Below, piece by piece: positions 49,330 through 58,446 of a stretch of DNA of 64,000 bases. Under the pieces are notes generated by a model. The model did not search any database. It was not told where the DNA came from and saw nothing but the letters and a program-made list of their open reading frames with translations. Within the stretch, counting starts at the first letter, position 1. Each line of letters begins with the position of its first letter. The position numbers and the translations under genes are program-made. This stretch comes from Bacillota bacterium (lineage in GTDB: Bacteria > Bacillota > Clostridia > Christensenellales > SZUA-584): the NCBI GenBank assembly GCA_023459495.1, contig JAEWTL010000026.1, positions 1 through 64,000 on the forward strand, in the 5' to 3' direction.

Positions 49330-50085
49330 TTACCCTACCCTTCCAACTTCATTTACGGTTTTGGAGAGCGACTCGTCCACCATTCCCAGAACACGCTGAT
49401 TGATTGTATAGGCGTTCGATACAGCCATAATACGGGTCATCTCCTGTGCGATATCAACATTGGCACCTTCGAGCGAACCCTGTACGACAGCGGTGCCAGC
49501 CGAAGCCTGAGCCTGCCCGCCCGATGAATAATACAGGTTGTCTCCCTCTTTTCTAAGTACTGAAGGGTCCTGAAACTCCGCAATTCGGAACTTGTCGGTC
49601 AGCGTATCGTTGACATAAATGTTGCCCTGAGTGTCCACCGTAAAATCATCTCCGCCCACATAGATCCTTCCATTTTGCCCCTGCACATAGAACCCGTCGC
49701 TGTTGACGAGATATCCGGCGCTGGTCACCGAGAAGCTGCCGTTGCGCGTATAGCGGTCACCATCCGGGGTGGATACCACAAAAAAACCATCCCCTTCAAG
49801 CGCAAAGTCGCAGGAGCGCCCGGTTTCTTCAACGTTGCCTTGTTTAAACGAAGTATATACTTCCTCAATATGCGTACCGGTACCTAAAGCGCCCACAGTT
49901 TTGGTTGTACTTATGATATCTGGATCATTCATCCTATCTATCATCATATCTGCAAAGGTGCTGGAAATCAAGCCGTCAGATTTGTATGCAGTTGTATCAG
50001 CATTGGTAAGGTTATTCGCCAGCACATCCATTCGGTCTCTTTGAACCAGCATCCCCGTCCCCGCGGTATAAAAGCACCTCAGCAT
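49330..50085 (-). CDS. flhO: flagellar rod protein FlhO (FlgF-like)
   Basis: Rod protein of the FlgF/FlgG group, 251 residues, with TAGTGMLVQRDRMDVLANNLTNADTTAYK (outline) at the N-terminus, the SCDFALEGDGFFVVS strand, and a C-terminal SLEGANVDIAQEMTRIMAVSNAYTINQRVL helix. It precedes flhP by 3 bases; together they probably form the proximal and distal rod. The preceding gene (a DUF6115-like protein) is 65 bases away. Confidence 0.88.
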   Translation of the reverse strand: MLRCFYTAGTGMLVQRDRMDVLANNLTNADTTAYKSDGLISSTFADMMIDRMNDPDIISTTKTVGALGTGTHIEEVYTSFKQGNVEETGRSCDFALEGDGFFVVSTPDGDRYTRNGSFSVTSAGYLVNSDGFYVQGQNGRIYVGGDDFTVDTQGNIYVNDTLTDKFRIAEFQDPSVLRKEGDNLYYSSGGQAQASAGTAVVQGSLEGANVDIAQEMTRIMAVSNAYTINQRVLGMVDESLSKTVNEVGRVG

Positions 50086-50150
50086 AACAACATTCCTTTA
50101 CATTGATTAAATACTCTCAATTGTTATATCGTTATCAAAGCCGGTTTTCT

Positions 50151-50744
50151 TTAGTTCTGTTCGGCTTGGGAATTTATTTTTTTTATTTCCATCATAAGGG
50201 ATATTTCTCGCTGAGATTTGCCAAGCGCCTTTGCAATTTGAGCCCTGTCCATACCCTGCGCCATATACTCTGAGATTTTATCTTCTGTCTTCGGCTTAGG
50301 AGTTGCACGCTTGCCGGCCTTCTGCGGCTTTGCGGCCTGAACTGCAGTGCTTCTGTCATCTTCTTCCTTTTTGTCAGGTCCTGCACTCGCTTTTGTTTCA
50401 TTTTCTTTAGCTATTTTATCTTCACAGGCAGAATTAGCGGCAAGATTAGCTGCTTCCGGCAGTACTTCTTGCATAACATCAACAGGCTGCATTTGGCCTA
50501 ATTTTTTGATGATCGCTTCGGCCTCTTTTAAACGGTCATCGATAGCGGTCTTGGCCTCTTCCGCATATTCTTCAAATCCACCCAACATATCTTCAACATT
50601 CTGATAGAGCCGGAAAAGCTGACGCTCCTTTTCATCTCCGCCCTCTTTTGTATGCTTGCGGCGCATAACTCTGCCAAAAAACCATATCGCCGTACAGACC
50701 AGCAAAAAGACGTAAGTCGCAAAAAGATAGTACGTAATATCCAT
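50151..50744 (-). CDS. DUF6115/SwrB-like membrane protein of the flagellar cluster
   Basis: A 197-residue protein with an N-terminal membrane helix (6-26, YLFATYVFLLVCTAIWFF), a coiled coil (40-90), a Lys/Glu/Ala/Pro-rich linker (110-155) and a C-terminal helix-turn-helix-like segment (ISEYMAQGMDRAQIAKALGKSQREISLMME in outline). The architecture and position directly after sigD match Bacillus swrB/ylxL, which activates flagellar assembly, though the sequence identity cannot be judged here. It is 17 bases downstream of sigD. Confidence 0.75.
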   Translation of the reverse strand: MDITYYLFATYVFLLVCTAIWFFGRVMRRKHTKEGGDEKERQLFRLYQNVEDMLGGFEEYAEEAKTAIDDRLKEAEAIIKKLGQMQPVDVMQEVLPEAANLAANSACEDKIAKENETKASAGPDKKEEDDRSTAVQAAKPQKAGKRATPKPKTEDKISEYMAQGMDRAQIAKALGKSQREISLMMEIKKINSQAEQN

Positions 50745-50761
50745 CCTGAATTCCTCTCCAA

Positions 50762-51508
50762 TTATATCGCGTAGGCAACATCCATCTTTGAACGCAGTAG
50801 CATGACCGCTTTGGAATGGATCTGCGACGCGCGTGATTCCGTTACTCCCAGCACCTGTGCGATCTCTTTAAGTGTCATTTCTTCATAATAATATAGCGTT
50901 ATCACCAGACGCTCTCTTTCAGAGAGGCTCTCTATCAGGCTTCCGAGTATCTTGATCATCTCTGCGCGTTCCACCTCTTCTTCCATGGGTTCATCATTGG
51001 AAGCGCTCTCGCGAAGATGATCATCCTGAACCATCTCTTCAAAATACAGTATATTGAACATGTGCGATTTTTCCATCGTCTTTTGCACTTCCTCTTCTTC
51101 CAGTCCCAAGTATTCAGCGATCTCTTCGTCGGACGGCATCCTGTGATGTTTATTCTCCAGTTCACTGCAGGCATTGCTGATCGTTTTGATTTTGCGGCGC
51201 AGGCTGGATGGCGCCCAGTCCTGCTTACGGATATTATCAATGATCTCGCCTTTGATTCGCATTGCGGCATAGTACTCGAATTTTACCTTTTTGGATGCAT
51301 CATATTTTTCGATGGCGTCCATTAAGCCGAGTACACCGCATGACAGCATGTCATCATACGAACTGTAACCTTTATAGGTTGGTATCATACGCAATACGAT
51401 GCTTTTTACCTGCCCGATATAAAGCATGACCAGTTCATTTTTGACTTCGATGGATCGCTCCTTAAAATATTTATCCCAAAGTCTCTGAGCGTCGATTTCT
51501 TTACCCAT
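50762..51508 (-). CDS. sigD: RNA polymerase sigma-28 factor (FliA/SigD/WhiG type)
   Basis: Directs transcription of late flagellar genes. The 248 residues contain region 2 (LWDKYF...VKSIVLRMIPTYKGYSSYDDMLSCGVLGLMDAIEKYDASKKVKFEYYA in outline, with IRKQDWAPSSLRRK), region 3 and a region 4 helix-turn-helix (LVITLYYYEEMTLKEIAQVLGVTESRASQIHSKA). The ATG at 51508 follows GGGGTGG by about 6 bases; a longer frame to 51538 overlaps the PilZ gene. SigD-type promoters are visible upstream of flagellin and of the lytic transglycosylase. FlgM, its inhibitor, is encoded downstream in the same direction. Confidence 0.96.
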   Translation of the reverse strand: MGKEIDAQRLWDKYFKERSIEVKNELVMLYIGQVKSIVLRMIPTYKGYSSYDDMLSCGVLGLMDAIEKYDASKKVKFEYYAAMRIKGEIIDNIRKQDWAPSSLRRKIKTISNACSELENKHHRMPSDEEIAEYLGLEEEEVQKTMEKSHMFNILYFEEMVQDDHLRESASNDEPMEEEVERAEMIKILGSLIESLSERERLVITLYYYEEMTLKEIAQVLGVTESRASQIHSKAVMLLRSKMDVAYAI

Positions 51509-51534
51509 TGATATCCACCCCCGCTTTACAGCTG

Positions 51535-52188
51535 TCAATTATCATCTTCATCATCTTTGCGTTTTAACGTCTGCTGTTTAAATATATAGCGTCTGAGAAA
51601 CCGCTGATCCTGCTCCTCCTGATCAGAGAAAAGCAGCACGCATTCATTCGGATCTGTCGATCTCAGCGCATTATGGCTGCGAAGTACCACTGCCTGCTGT
51701 GTGATGGTCTGAGTCGGGGTCAGCTTGATCTCCATCGTGACCGGCGTCCCATCTGCAATTGTCGAAAAGCAGCTGATCGCTATAGCCTTCTCCGAAAGAT
51801 TAATGCTCTTGCCGCGCCAGCGCTTGGCGTCTTCTCCGTTGTTTTTCTCTGCTTCATACAGCGTTACATCCAGCACGACCGGCAGACGGTAGTACTGTCT
51901 GCGCTGTATCCGCTCGATATCGGAAATGCGCTCGACCCGACAAAGAACGAGATCCTCCTTCCGAAATGATTCTGACATTTTCGCACGAAAGCTGAAGCAG
52001 CCTGTCGGGCGGTAAAAGGTAAACGTGACCTCTTCTTCCTCCGACCGAACGGGCACTCCTTTGATAGTAGGCTGCATTACGAGAAATTCAGTATCAGAAA
52101 TAACTTCCTGCAGTTTCGTGCGCACGGCTACCTTTCCGATGCTCAATTCAAGAATCTCACCTAATTTTAATAATTCATTGGTTCGCAC
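51535..52188 (-). CDS. YcgR-like PilZ domain protein
   Basis: Putative c-di-GMP receptor acting as a motor brake, like Bacillus YpfA/DgrA. The 217 residues have a YcgR N-terminal barrel (1-90) and a PilZ domain (95-200). The first c-di-GMP motif, RxxxR, is intact (R97-QYY-R101). The second, [D/N]xSxxG, reads N130-L-S132-E-K-A135, so the glycine is alanine. The start is GTG, preceded by GGGG at about 7 bases. It lies between flhG and sigD, the usual position for this gene in clostridial flagellar clusters. Confidence 0.88.
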   Translation of the reverse strand: MRTNELLKLGEILELSIGKVAVRTKLQEVISDTEFLVMQPTIKGVPVRSEEEEVTFTFYRPTGCFSFRAKMSESFRKEDLVLCRVERISDIERIQRRQYYRLPVVLDVTLYEAEKNNGEDAKRWRGKSINLSEKAIAISCFSTIADGTPVTMEIKLTPTQTITQQAVVLRSHNALRSTDPNECVLLFSDQEEQDQRFLRRYIFKQQTLKRKDDEDDN

Positions 52189-52193
52189 AATTC

Positions 52194-53060
52194 TTACCCC
52201 GAATATATCGTATTCTTAGTCAGGAAGCGTTCCCAGAAGCCCCTGAAGCCTGATCTCTCGTTTGCCCCGGTTGGTGTTTCAACCATTTTAGATACAATGC
52301 TGTCGATATTGGTTGAAGCCAAGCAATGAGGGAAACTTACCAATATCGGCACCTGCATACGCACAGCCTTCTGCATATTGATGTCGCGGATGATGTATCC
52401 CAACTTATCGATCCGCACGTTGACGTTTTTCTGCGCGATCCGTGCAATGCAATCCATTACTGTCGCCGCTTCGCCGGCGCTGTCCGCTTTATTAATCAGG
52501 AGGCGCATGCGCGCGCTTCCTTTTTCGCCCACAATCTTGATCAATGCATATGCATCTACGATGGCAGTCGGCTCCGGTGTCGTTACCAGCAGGGTTTCAT
52601 TGCTGGCGTAGATCAGGCGCAGCATGTTATCAGACGCGCCCGCTCCTGTATCGAAAATGATCGTGTCCGCTACATCTTCCAGTTGCTTTAAATTGTTGAC
52701 GATGCGCATCAGCTGCCCGCCGTCGAGCTGAGTCATTTCGTATACTCCCGAACCTCCCGAAATGAACTGTACGCCTTCGAGACCCGGCTCGATGATGTCC
52801 CGAATGTCCATATCCCGCTGAATCACATCCATCAAATCGTGGCGGGTACTGACGCCTAGCATCACATCGATGTTGGAAAAGCCAAAATCCGTATCAATGA
52901 TCAGTACGCGGCGCCCTTTACGGCTCATCGCAATCGCTATGTTCAGCGCTACGCTGGACTTCCCCACTCCACCTTTTCCGCTCGCGACAGTGATGACCTG
53001 CGTCGGTTTACTGTTGCTTTCAGTCGCTATTCTGCGAAGTTCGCTTGCCTGGTCAGTCAT
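52194..53060 (-). CDS. flhG: MinD/ParA-type ATPase FlhG (YlxH)
   Basis: Works with FlhF to set flagellum number and position. The 288 residues have a deviant Walker A SGKGGVGKSS (27-36), the DTDFGFSNIDVMLG A'-type motif, and a C-terminal region with the usual amphipathic ending. It lacks the long DNA-binding N-terminus of some FlhG; the N-terminal extension (DQASELRRI) is the FlhF-activating helix. It overlaps flhF by 8 bases. Confidence 0.94.
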   Translation of the reverse strand: MTDQASELRRIATESNSKPTQVITVASGKGGVGKSSVALNIAIAMSRKGRRVLIIDTDFGFSNIDVMLGVSTRHDLMDVIQRDMDIRDIIEPGLEGVQFISGGSGVYEMTQLDGGQLMRIVNNLKQLEDVADTIIFDTGAGASDNMLRLIYASNETLLVTTPEPTAIVDAYALIKIVGEKGSARMRLLINKADSAGEAATVMDCIARIAQKNVNVRIDKLGYIIRDINMQKAVRMQVPILVSFPHCLASTNIDSIVSKMVETPTGANERSGFRGFWERFLTKNTIYSG

Positions 53061-54231
53061 AGCAGATCACCTCCTCGCCTATAATGTTGCGGACCAACCA
53101 TTTTGTATTGGCCTCGCGGATATCTTCCGGTACATTCTGGCCCACCGTCACGTAGGTGAGCCGCTTCTTAGAATAATCGGCAATGTTGAGTATATTGCCC
53201 CAAGCATCCGTTTCGTCAAGTTTGGTTATGATGAGTTTATAGTCATCCAGGAAAGAGTAATGTTGGATTACATCCCGGCAGGTTTTTGCTCCAGTGATGA
53301 CACTCACCACCAGAAAGACTTCATCCGCCTGAGCCGCCTCCACCAACTGCTTTAACTCCTGTTGGCTGGCGTCGTCCCGTATGTTCTTCCCGGCAGTGTC
53401 GATCAGCACCACATCCTTGTCCGATAGCGTTTCAAGTGCCTGCCCCAGCTCTTCGGCGTTGTACGCCATCAGCAGCGGGATGTCCATAATCTCCGCATAA
53501 AGACGAATGTGTTCCATCGCGCCGACACGATAGGTATCCGTATTGATCAGTCCGACGCTCAGGTTTTCTTTAAACTTTAGCGTACCCGCCAGCTTTGCAA
53601 GCGTAGTGGTCTTTCCCGCACCGGTCGGCCCCATGAATATCAGTACATTTCGCTCAAACTTCTTCAGCTTCAGCGGTACTGATTCTCCCAGTCTATCGCA
53701 TACCAGCTGTTGGCCAACCGCATTCACATCCACGCCTCGCCGACTCTTTATACCTTGTGCTTGATCGGCAATCTCTCTGCACAGCTCTTCTTGCACATCA
53801 TGCTGACGCAGCTGGCTGTACAGGCTTTGCACATCGTCGGTGAAATCCGGCGGTGCTTCTTTGTCCACAGTGCGTATTTTATTGGTAAAGTCCTGCATAA
53901 CTGAGCGGAGCTCCCTGATCTGCCGGTCCAGCATCTTAACCTGTATGTTTTCGGTAGCTTCTGCTGCCTGCTGAGGATTATTTTCAGCAGTGTTTTGTAC
54001 CGCTTCCTGCGGCGCTGCCTTTTTTACTTCCAGCTTTTTGGTTTCCGGCTTTCCTGTCTGGTTGGGCTCGTACGCGGCAACAACTTCAACCATTTTCTTT
54101 TTAAACAGTCCGGTTAAGCCTTTGCAGCGTACGCTCTTGCTCTCAATGATCACCGCATCCGGCCCAAACTCCCTGTTGATCTTTCGGATTGCCTCCTGCA
54201 TATCGTTTGCGACAAATCTTTTTATGAACAT
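53053..54231 (-). CDS. flhF: flagellar biosynthesis GTPase FlhF
   Basis: SRP-like GTPase that places the flagellum. The 392 residues have a basic/low-complexity B domain (about 1-110, with a Gln/Ala/Glu-rich stretch), the helical N domain (DVQSLYSQLRQHDVQEELCREIADQ) and the G domain with Walker A GPTGAGKTTTLAKLAG, NTDTYRVGAMEHIR and DTAGKNIRD. Length and order are normal. It follows flhA by one base and overlaps flhG. Confidence 0.95.
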   Translation of the reverse strand: MFIKRFVANDMQEAIRKINREFGPDAVIIESKSVRCKGLTGLFKKKMVEVVAAYEPNQTGKPETKKLEVKKAAPQEAVQNTAENNPQQAAEATENIQVKMLDRQIRELRSVMQDFTNKIRTVDKEAPPDFTDDVQSLYSQLRQHDVQEELCREIADQAQGIKSRRGVDVNAVGQQLVCDRLGESVPLKLKKFERNVLIFMGPTGAGKTTTLAKLAGTLKFKENLSVGLINTDTYRVGAMEHIRLYAEIMDIPLLMAYNAEELGQALETLSDKDVVLIDTAGKNIRDDASQQELKQLVEAAQADEVFLVVSVITGAKTCRDVIQHYSFLDDYKLIITKLDETDAWGNILNIADYSKKRLTYVTVGQNVPEDIREANTKWLVRNIIGEEVICYD

Positions 54232-54232
54232 G

Positions 54233-56275
54233 CTATAAGCTCACCACCCAATCCGAAGTAATTTGCACGTCCTGCTCAAGTTCGTTGTAAGAGAGCACCA
54301 CCAGGTCCGGATAAACCTGTGCAGACAGGCCCTTGATATGCCGGCGTATCTGCGGCGAAGTAATAATCATTGGTGTGACCCCAAGGCTTAGCGCGTTTTC
54401 TATGGCTTTTTTCAGATTGCCCAGCAGCTTTTGAATCTGTGTCGGTTCCAATGCAGGATTTATGCCTTGCTCCGACTGGCGGATACTCGCCGAAACGGCT
54501 TTCTCCACATCCGGGCTGAGGGTGATTACACGAGCTTTGCCGTCCGGTATAAAGCTCTTGGTGATTGCACGGCGCAACTTCTGGCGTACCTGCTCCGTCA
54601 AAATGTCGGCGTCCTTGGTGATTACGCCATAGTCGGCCATAATTTCCAGTATGGAACCGATATCGCGGATTGATATGTTTTCCCGCAGCAGGTTGGACAG
54701 CACCTTTTGCACCTCGCCGACCGAAAACAGCTTGGGCACAACCTCGTCGACCAGCGCAGGCTGCTGCTTCTTTAAGTTGTCGAGTATCGTCTGCACCTGC
54801 TGACGGCCCAGCAGTTCGTCCGCATGCCGTTTGATTATCTCCATGAGATGCGTGGAAATCACGGATGGTACGTCGATCGTCGTGTAGCCCCTGAGCTCCG
54901 CCTTCTCGCGGTTCGCCGCCGATATCCACAGCGCAGGCAGCCCGAACGCAGGCTCCACGGTTTCGATACCGTCGATAGGGTCATCCACGTCATCCGGTTT
55001 GAGTGCAAGGTAATGGTCCGGCATAACCTCACCCCGCGCCACCTCAAGCCCTTTGATCTTAATCACATATTGCTTGGTGCCGAGCTGTACGTTGTCACGC
55101 AGCCGCACGATCGGCACGATGATGCCGAGATCGAGCGCGCACTGTCGCCGGATCATCACGATGCGATCCAGCAGATCTCCACCCTGCGAGGCATCCACGA
55201 GTGATATCAGTCCATAACCGAATTCCATCTCGATGAGGTCCACGTGCAGCAGTGACGTTACGCTCTCGGGCTTGCGTTTTTCCGCGGCAGTCGCTTCCGC
55301 AGTATCACGCACCTCTTCCGCTTCCTTCTTCTTGGTGCGCCGCGAACGGAAATACCCTAGCAGCGGCAATCCGATTGCAACCATCAGAATCGGGATTGTA
55401 GGCAGCCCAGGAATAAAGCTGATCATGGCCAGCATGCCGCCCAGAATATAGAACACGATCGGCTGGCTTAGCATTTGACGGGAAACATCCTGACCGAAGC
55501 TGTCCTTGGTAGCGGCACGCGTTACGATGATGCCCGTTGCGGTGGAAATGAGCAGCGCGGGCAGCTGGCTGCAAAGGCCGTCGCCCACTGTCGCCAGCGT
55601 ATACGTCTGGATGACATCGTTAAAGCTCGCACCTGTCCCGCCCAGCAGGCCCACCAATATGCCGCCGATGATGTTGATCAGCGTAATGACGATGCCCACG
55701 ATTGCGTCGCCCTTGACGAACTTGGATGCGCCGTCCATCGCACCGTAGAAATCGGCTTCGCGCTGGATATCCTGCCGGCGCTCGCGCGCCTGCGATTCAT
55801 TGATGAGGCCTGAGCTTAAGTCCGCATCGATCGCCATCTGTTTACCGGGCATGGCGTCCAACGTGAACCTCGCGGCAACCTCGGCCACGCGCTCAGCGCC
55901 CTTGGTGATTACGATGAACTGCACGACCACAATGATCAGAAATATTACCAGGCCAACGACAAGGTTCTGGCCCACAACAAAGGTTCCGAAAGCCTTAATC
56001 ACGCTGCCTGCGTTGCCGCCGTTTCCGAGAATCAGCCGCGTAGACGAAATGTTGAGCGACAAGCGGAACAGCGTGGTAATCAGCAGCATCGTAGGATACG
56101 TGGAAAAATCCAGCGTCTTCTTCGTATACAGCGTAATCAGCAGGATCAGCAGTGATGCCGAAATATTGATAATAAGGAAAAAGTCCATCAGAAATGTGGG
56201 CAGTGGAATGATGATCAGCAGCACGATGCCTAATACGATCACTGCAATCGCTATGTCTGAAACCTTTACCTTCAA
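54233..56275 (-). CDS. flhA: flagellar export gate protein FlhA, TTG start
   Basis: Largest subunit of the flagellar type III export gate. The 680 residues have eight membrane helices in the first ~310 residues, the FHIPEP-like region (cytoplasmic loop with ITKGAERVAEVAARFTLDAMPGKQMAIDADL in outline) and the long cytoplasmic ring-forming domain. The start codon is TTG at 56275, with GGGGAG 7 bases upstream; the residues begin M-KVKVSDIAIAVIVLG. It lies 3 bases after flhB and one base before flhF. Confidence 0.96.
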   Translation of the reverse strand: MKVKVSDIAIAVIVLGIVLLIIIPLPTFLMDFFLIINISASLLILLITLYTKKTLDFSTYPTMLLITTLFRLSLNISSTRLILGNGGNAGSVIKAFGTFVVGQNLVVGLVIFLIIVVVQFIVITKGAERVAEVAARFTLDAMPGKQMAIDADLSSGLINESQARERRQDIQREADFYGAMDGASKFVKGDAIVGIVITLINIIGGILVGLLGGTGASFNDVIQTYTLATVGDGLCSQLPALLISTATGIIVTRAATKDSFGQDVSRQMLSQPIVFYILGGMLAMISFIPGLPTIPILMVAIGLPLLGYFRSRRTKKKEAEEVRDTAEATAAEKRKPESVTSLLHVDLIEMEFGYGLISLVDASQGGDLLDRIVMIRRQCALDLGIIVPIVRLRDNVQLGTKQYVIKIKGLEVARGEVMPDHYLALKPDDVDDPIDGIETVEPAFGLPALWISAANREKAELRGYTTIDVPSVISTHLMEIIKRHADELLGRQQVQTILDNLKKQQPALVDEVVPKLFSVGEVQKVLSNLLRENISIRDIGSILEIMADYGVITKDADILTEQVRQKLRRAITKSFIPDGKARVITLSPDVEKAVSASIRQSEQGINPALEPTQIQKLLGNLKKAIENALSLGVTPMIITSPQIRRHIKGLSAQVYPDLVVLSYNELEQDVQITSDWVVSL

Positions 56276-56278
56276 AGC

Positions 56279-57349
56279 CTATCTCCCCATCTTTCTCTTC
56301 ATTCGGTACACATATGCCAGTATTTCGGCTACAGCTTTATACATATCCTCTGGCACCTCGTCCCCTACTTCACAGAAGAAGTACAGCGCCTGTGCCACGG
56401 GCTTGTTTTCCACGATCTCGACATTCAGTTCACGGGCCTTCTCCTTGATCTTCTGTGCCAGAAAATCCTGGCCCTTGGCAATGATCACCGGCGCTTTGTT
56501 TTTCTGCTCCTTGTAAGACAGCGCTACCGCGTAATGCGTCGGGTTCGTGATGACCACATCCGCGTCCTTCACCGCCTGGACCATGCGCATCCGGCTCATC
56601 TGCCGCTGTTTTTGCGCAATACGGCTTTTGGTCTGTGGGTTACCCTCGGTCTGCTTAAATTCCTCACGGATTTCCTGCTTGGTCATCATGAGGTCCTTAT
56701 TGTATTTCCACCGCTGGTACATATAGTCAAACGGTGCAAATATCGCAAACGCGATTCCCAGCTTGAATGCCACAGACAGCAGAATGTTCAGCGCGGCTGG
56801 GATTGAGTATTTCAGGTCTTCACCCATCAGCGGCGGAAATGATGCGATCCGCTTCTGATACTCGCTATAAGCCACCCAAGCCAGCAGAACGATCTTGATC
56901 AGGGATTTCAGCAGATCAATCAACGTATTTTTGGAAAAGATCCGCTTGAAGCCTGATATCATGCTGATCTTCTCCATCTTGGGCGAAATCGCCTTGCTCG
57001 AAAAGTTGAACCCCACCTGCACGATGTTGAATACCACGCCACAGAGCAGCGCTGCAATCAATACCGGCAATACGATCTTCAAAAACGTTAGGATCATATT
57101 GCCAAGGACATTGGCCGCTGCCGCAGCATCCACCGTATCCGGAACATCTGCCGTAAAGAACGACCGCATCATCCGCTGGATGTTCTGGGAGATGCTGTCC
57201 CCGAATATCGCAAGCACCCCAAACATCACGAGCAGTGAGAAAGCCGAAATCACCTCAACGCTTTTGAATATCTGCCCTTTTTCCCGGGCCTCCCGCTTTC
57301 GTTTTGGTGTGGCTTTTTCTGTCTTTTCACCGGACTGCTGTGCGCTCAT
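56279..57349 (-). CDS. flhB: flagellar export switch protein FlhB
   Basis: Export-gate protein that changes substrate class from hook to filament by self-cleavage. The 356 residues have four membrane helices and a cytoplasmic domain with the autocleavage motif N269-P270-T271-H272, the same position as in enteric FlhB. The C-terminal end (EILAYVYRMKRKMGR) is normal. It overlaps the fliR stop by 4 bases. Confidence 0.96.
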   Translation of the reverse strand: MSAQQSGEKTEKATPKRKREAREKGQIFKSVEVISAFSLLVMFGVLAIFGDSISQNIQRMMRSFFTADVPDTVDAAAAANVLGNMILTFLKIVLPVLIAALLCGVVFNIVQVGFNFSSKAISPKMEKISMISGFKRIFSKNTLIDLLKSLIKIVLLAWVAYSEYQKRIASFPPLMGEDLKYSIPAALNILLSVAFKLGIAFAIFAPFDYMYQRWKYNKDLMMTKQEIREEFKQTEGNPQTKSRIAQKQRQMSRMRMVQAVKDADVVITNPTHYAVALSYKEQKNKAPVIIAKGQDFLAQKIKEKARELNVEIVENKPVAQALYFFCEVGDEVPEDMYKAVAEILAYVYRMKRKMGR

Positions 57350-58131
57350 GCCGCAAATCCCCGCATCATGGTGTTGATCGACTCAAACATGCGGTCAAAA
57401 ATCGCGTCGGTGAAGTTCACATAGACCGGCAGCACCAGCAGCAGCATCAGGAACCCCAGCGCTACCTTTATCGGAATCCCCACCACAAATATGTTGATCT
57501 GCGGCACTGCGCGGGTGATGAACCCCAGCGCCAGCTCGCCCATGAGCCCTGACATGATGAGCGGAAGCGCCACGTGCACTGCCAGCAGAAACGCGAGTGC
57601 GAACACCTCCAGCGCAGTCATCCCGATGTGCGGGTTCAGCGTCACCGTACCAACCGGTATCTGCGTGAACGTGCTGTTCAGGATGTAGATCAGCTTCAGA
57701 TGCCCATTGACGCCGAAAAACGTAATGAGCAACACGATGCTGAGCAGGTTGCCCGTGATGGGTACGCTGGTCTGGTTCTGAACATCGAGCACGTTGACCA
57801 TGCCGAAACCCATCTGCATGTCGATGTAATGCCCGGCAATCTCCACCAGCGCAAAGAACAAGGTCACCACAAAGCCGAGCGCGAGTCCAAAAAGCAGTTC
57901 CATAAGACACAGCAGCGCAAATCCGGCCATATTATCGTATTGCGGTTGCGGTGCAAGCGCGTTGGCCGCAAACATCACATACGTCAGCACGATGCAAAGA
58001 CAAACCTTGATCAGCCTCGGCATCGTCTTCCGGCCAAAGATCGGCGAGGCCAGAATCAGCGCCGATACCCGGATAAACATCAGTATAAATAAGTCCAGCC
58101 TCAGGCTGATGTTGTCCAGTATCGCTCCCAT
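57346..58131 (-). CDS. fliR: flagellar export gate protein FliR
   Basis: Membrane subunit of the FliPQR export channel. The 261 residues contain about six hydrophobic helices and the conserved FARVSALILASPIFGRKTMPRLIKVCL-like start (here LFILMFIRVSALILASPIFGR), the MGFGMVNVLDVQNQ region and the PQINIFVVGIPIKVALGFLMLL segment. It follows fliQ by one base and overlaps flhB by 4. Confidence 0.95.
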   Translation of the reverse strand: MGAILDNISLRLDLFILMFIRVSALILASPIFGRKTMPRLIKVCLCIVLTYVMFAANALAPQPQYDNMAGFALLCLMELLFGLALGFVVTLFFALVEIAGHYIDMQMGFGMVNVLDVQNQTSVPITGNLLSIVLLITFFGVNGHLKLIYILNSTFTQIPVGTVTLNPHIGMTALEVFALAFLLAVHVALPLIMSGLMGELALGFITRAVPQINIFVVGIPIKVALGFLMLLLVLPVYVNFTDAIFDRMFESINTMMRGFAA

Positions 58132-58132
58132 A

Positions 58133-58402
58133 TCATTTGATCATCGTGTTCGCGTAATCGAACATTCTCGTCGTAAACTCCGTCAGGTTTGTAATGATAA
58201 AGCCTGCGGTCAACAGCAGCGTCAGCAGGATCGCCACGATCTTCGGCACAAAGGACAGCGTCTGCTCGTTGATCTGCGTGGTTGCCTGAAAAATCGATAT
58301 GATGAGTCCGACCACCATCGCCACGATCAGCATTGGCCCCGCAACGGTCAATATGGTGGTGATAGCATCCTGCATGACGGTGATAACCTGAGACTGTTCC
58401 AT
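58133..58402 (-). CDS. fliQ: flagellar export gate protein FliQ
   Basis: An 89-residue export-channel subunit with two membrane helices (about 16-38 and 52-75) and the family start VITVMQDAITTILTVAGPMLIVAMVVGLIIS. Complete and of normal length. It is 44 bases downstream of fliP and just before fliR. Confidence 0.95.
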   Translation of the reverse strand: MEQSQVITVMQDAITTILTVAGPMLIVAMVVGLIISIFQATTQINEQTLSFVPKIVAILLTLLLTAGFIITNLTEFTTRMFDYANTMIK

Positions 58403-58446
58403 GGTGCGCCCTTCCTTAGTTTGATGGGATCAACGGAGACTTTCTG

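Noticed and set aside
52336..52362. ATATCGGC sequence resembling a SigD -10 box on the minus strand within flhG
   Set aside because: There is no TTTA complement of the -35 at 14-16 bases; it is an ordinary coding stretch.
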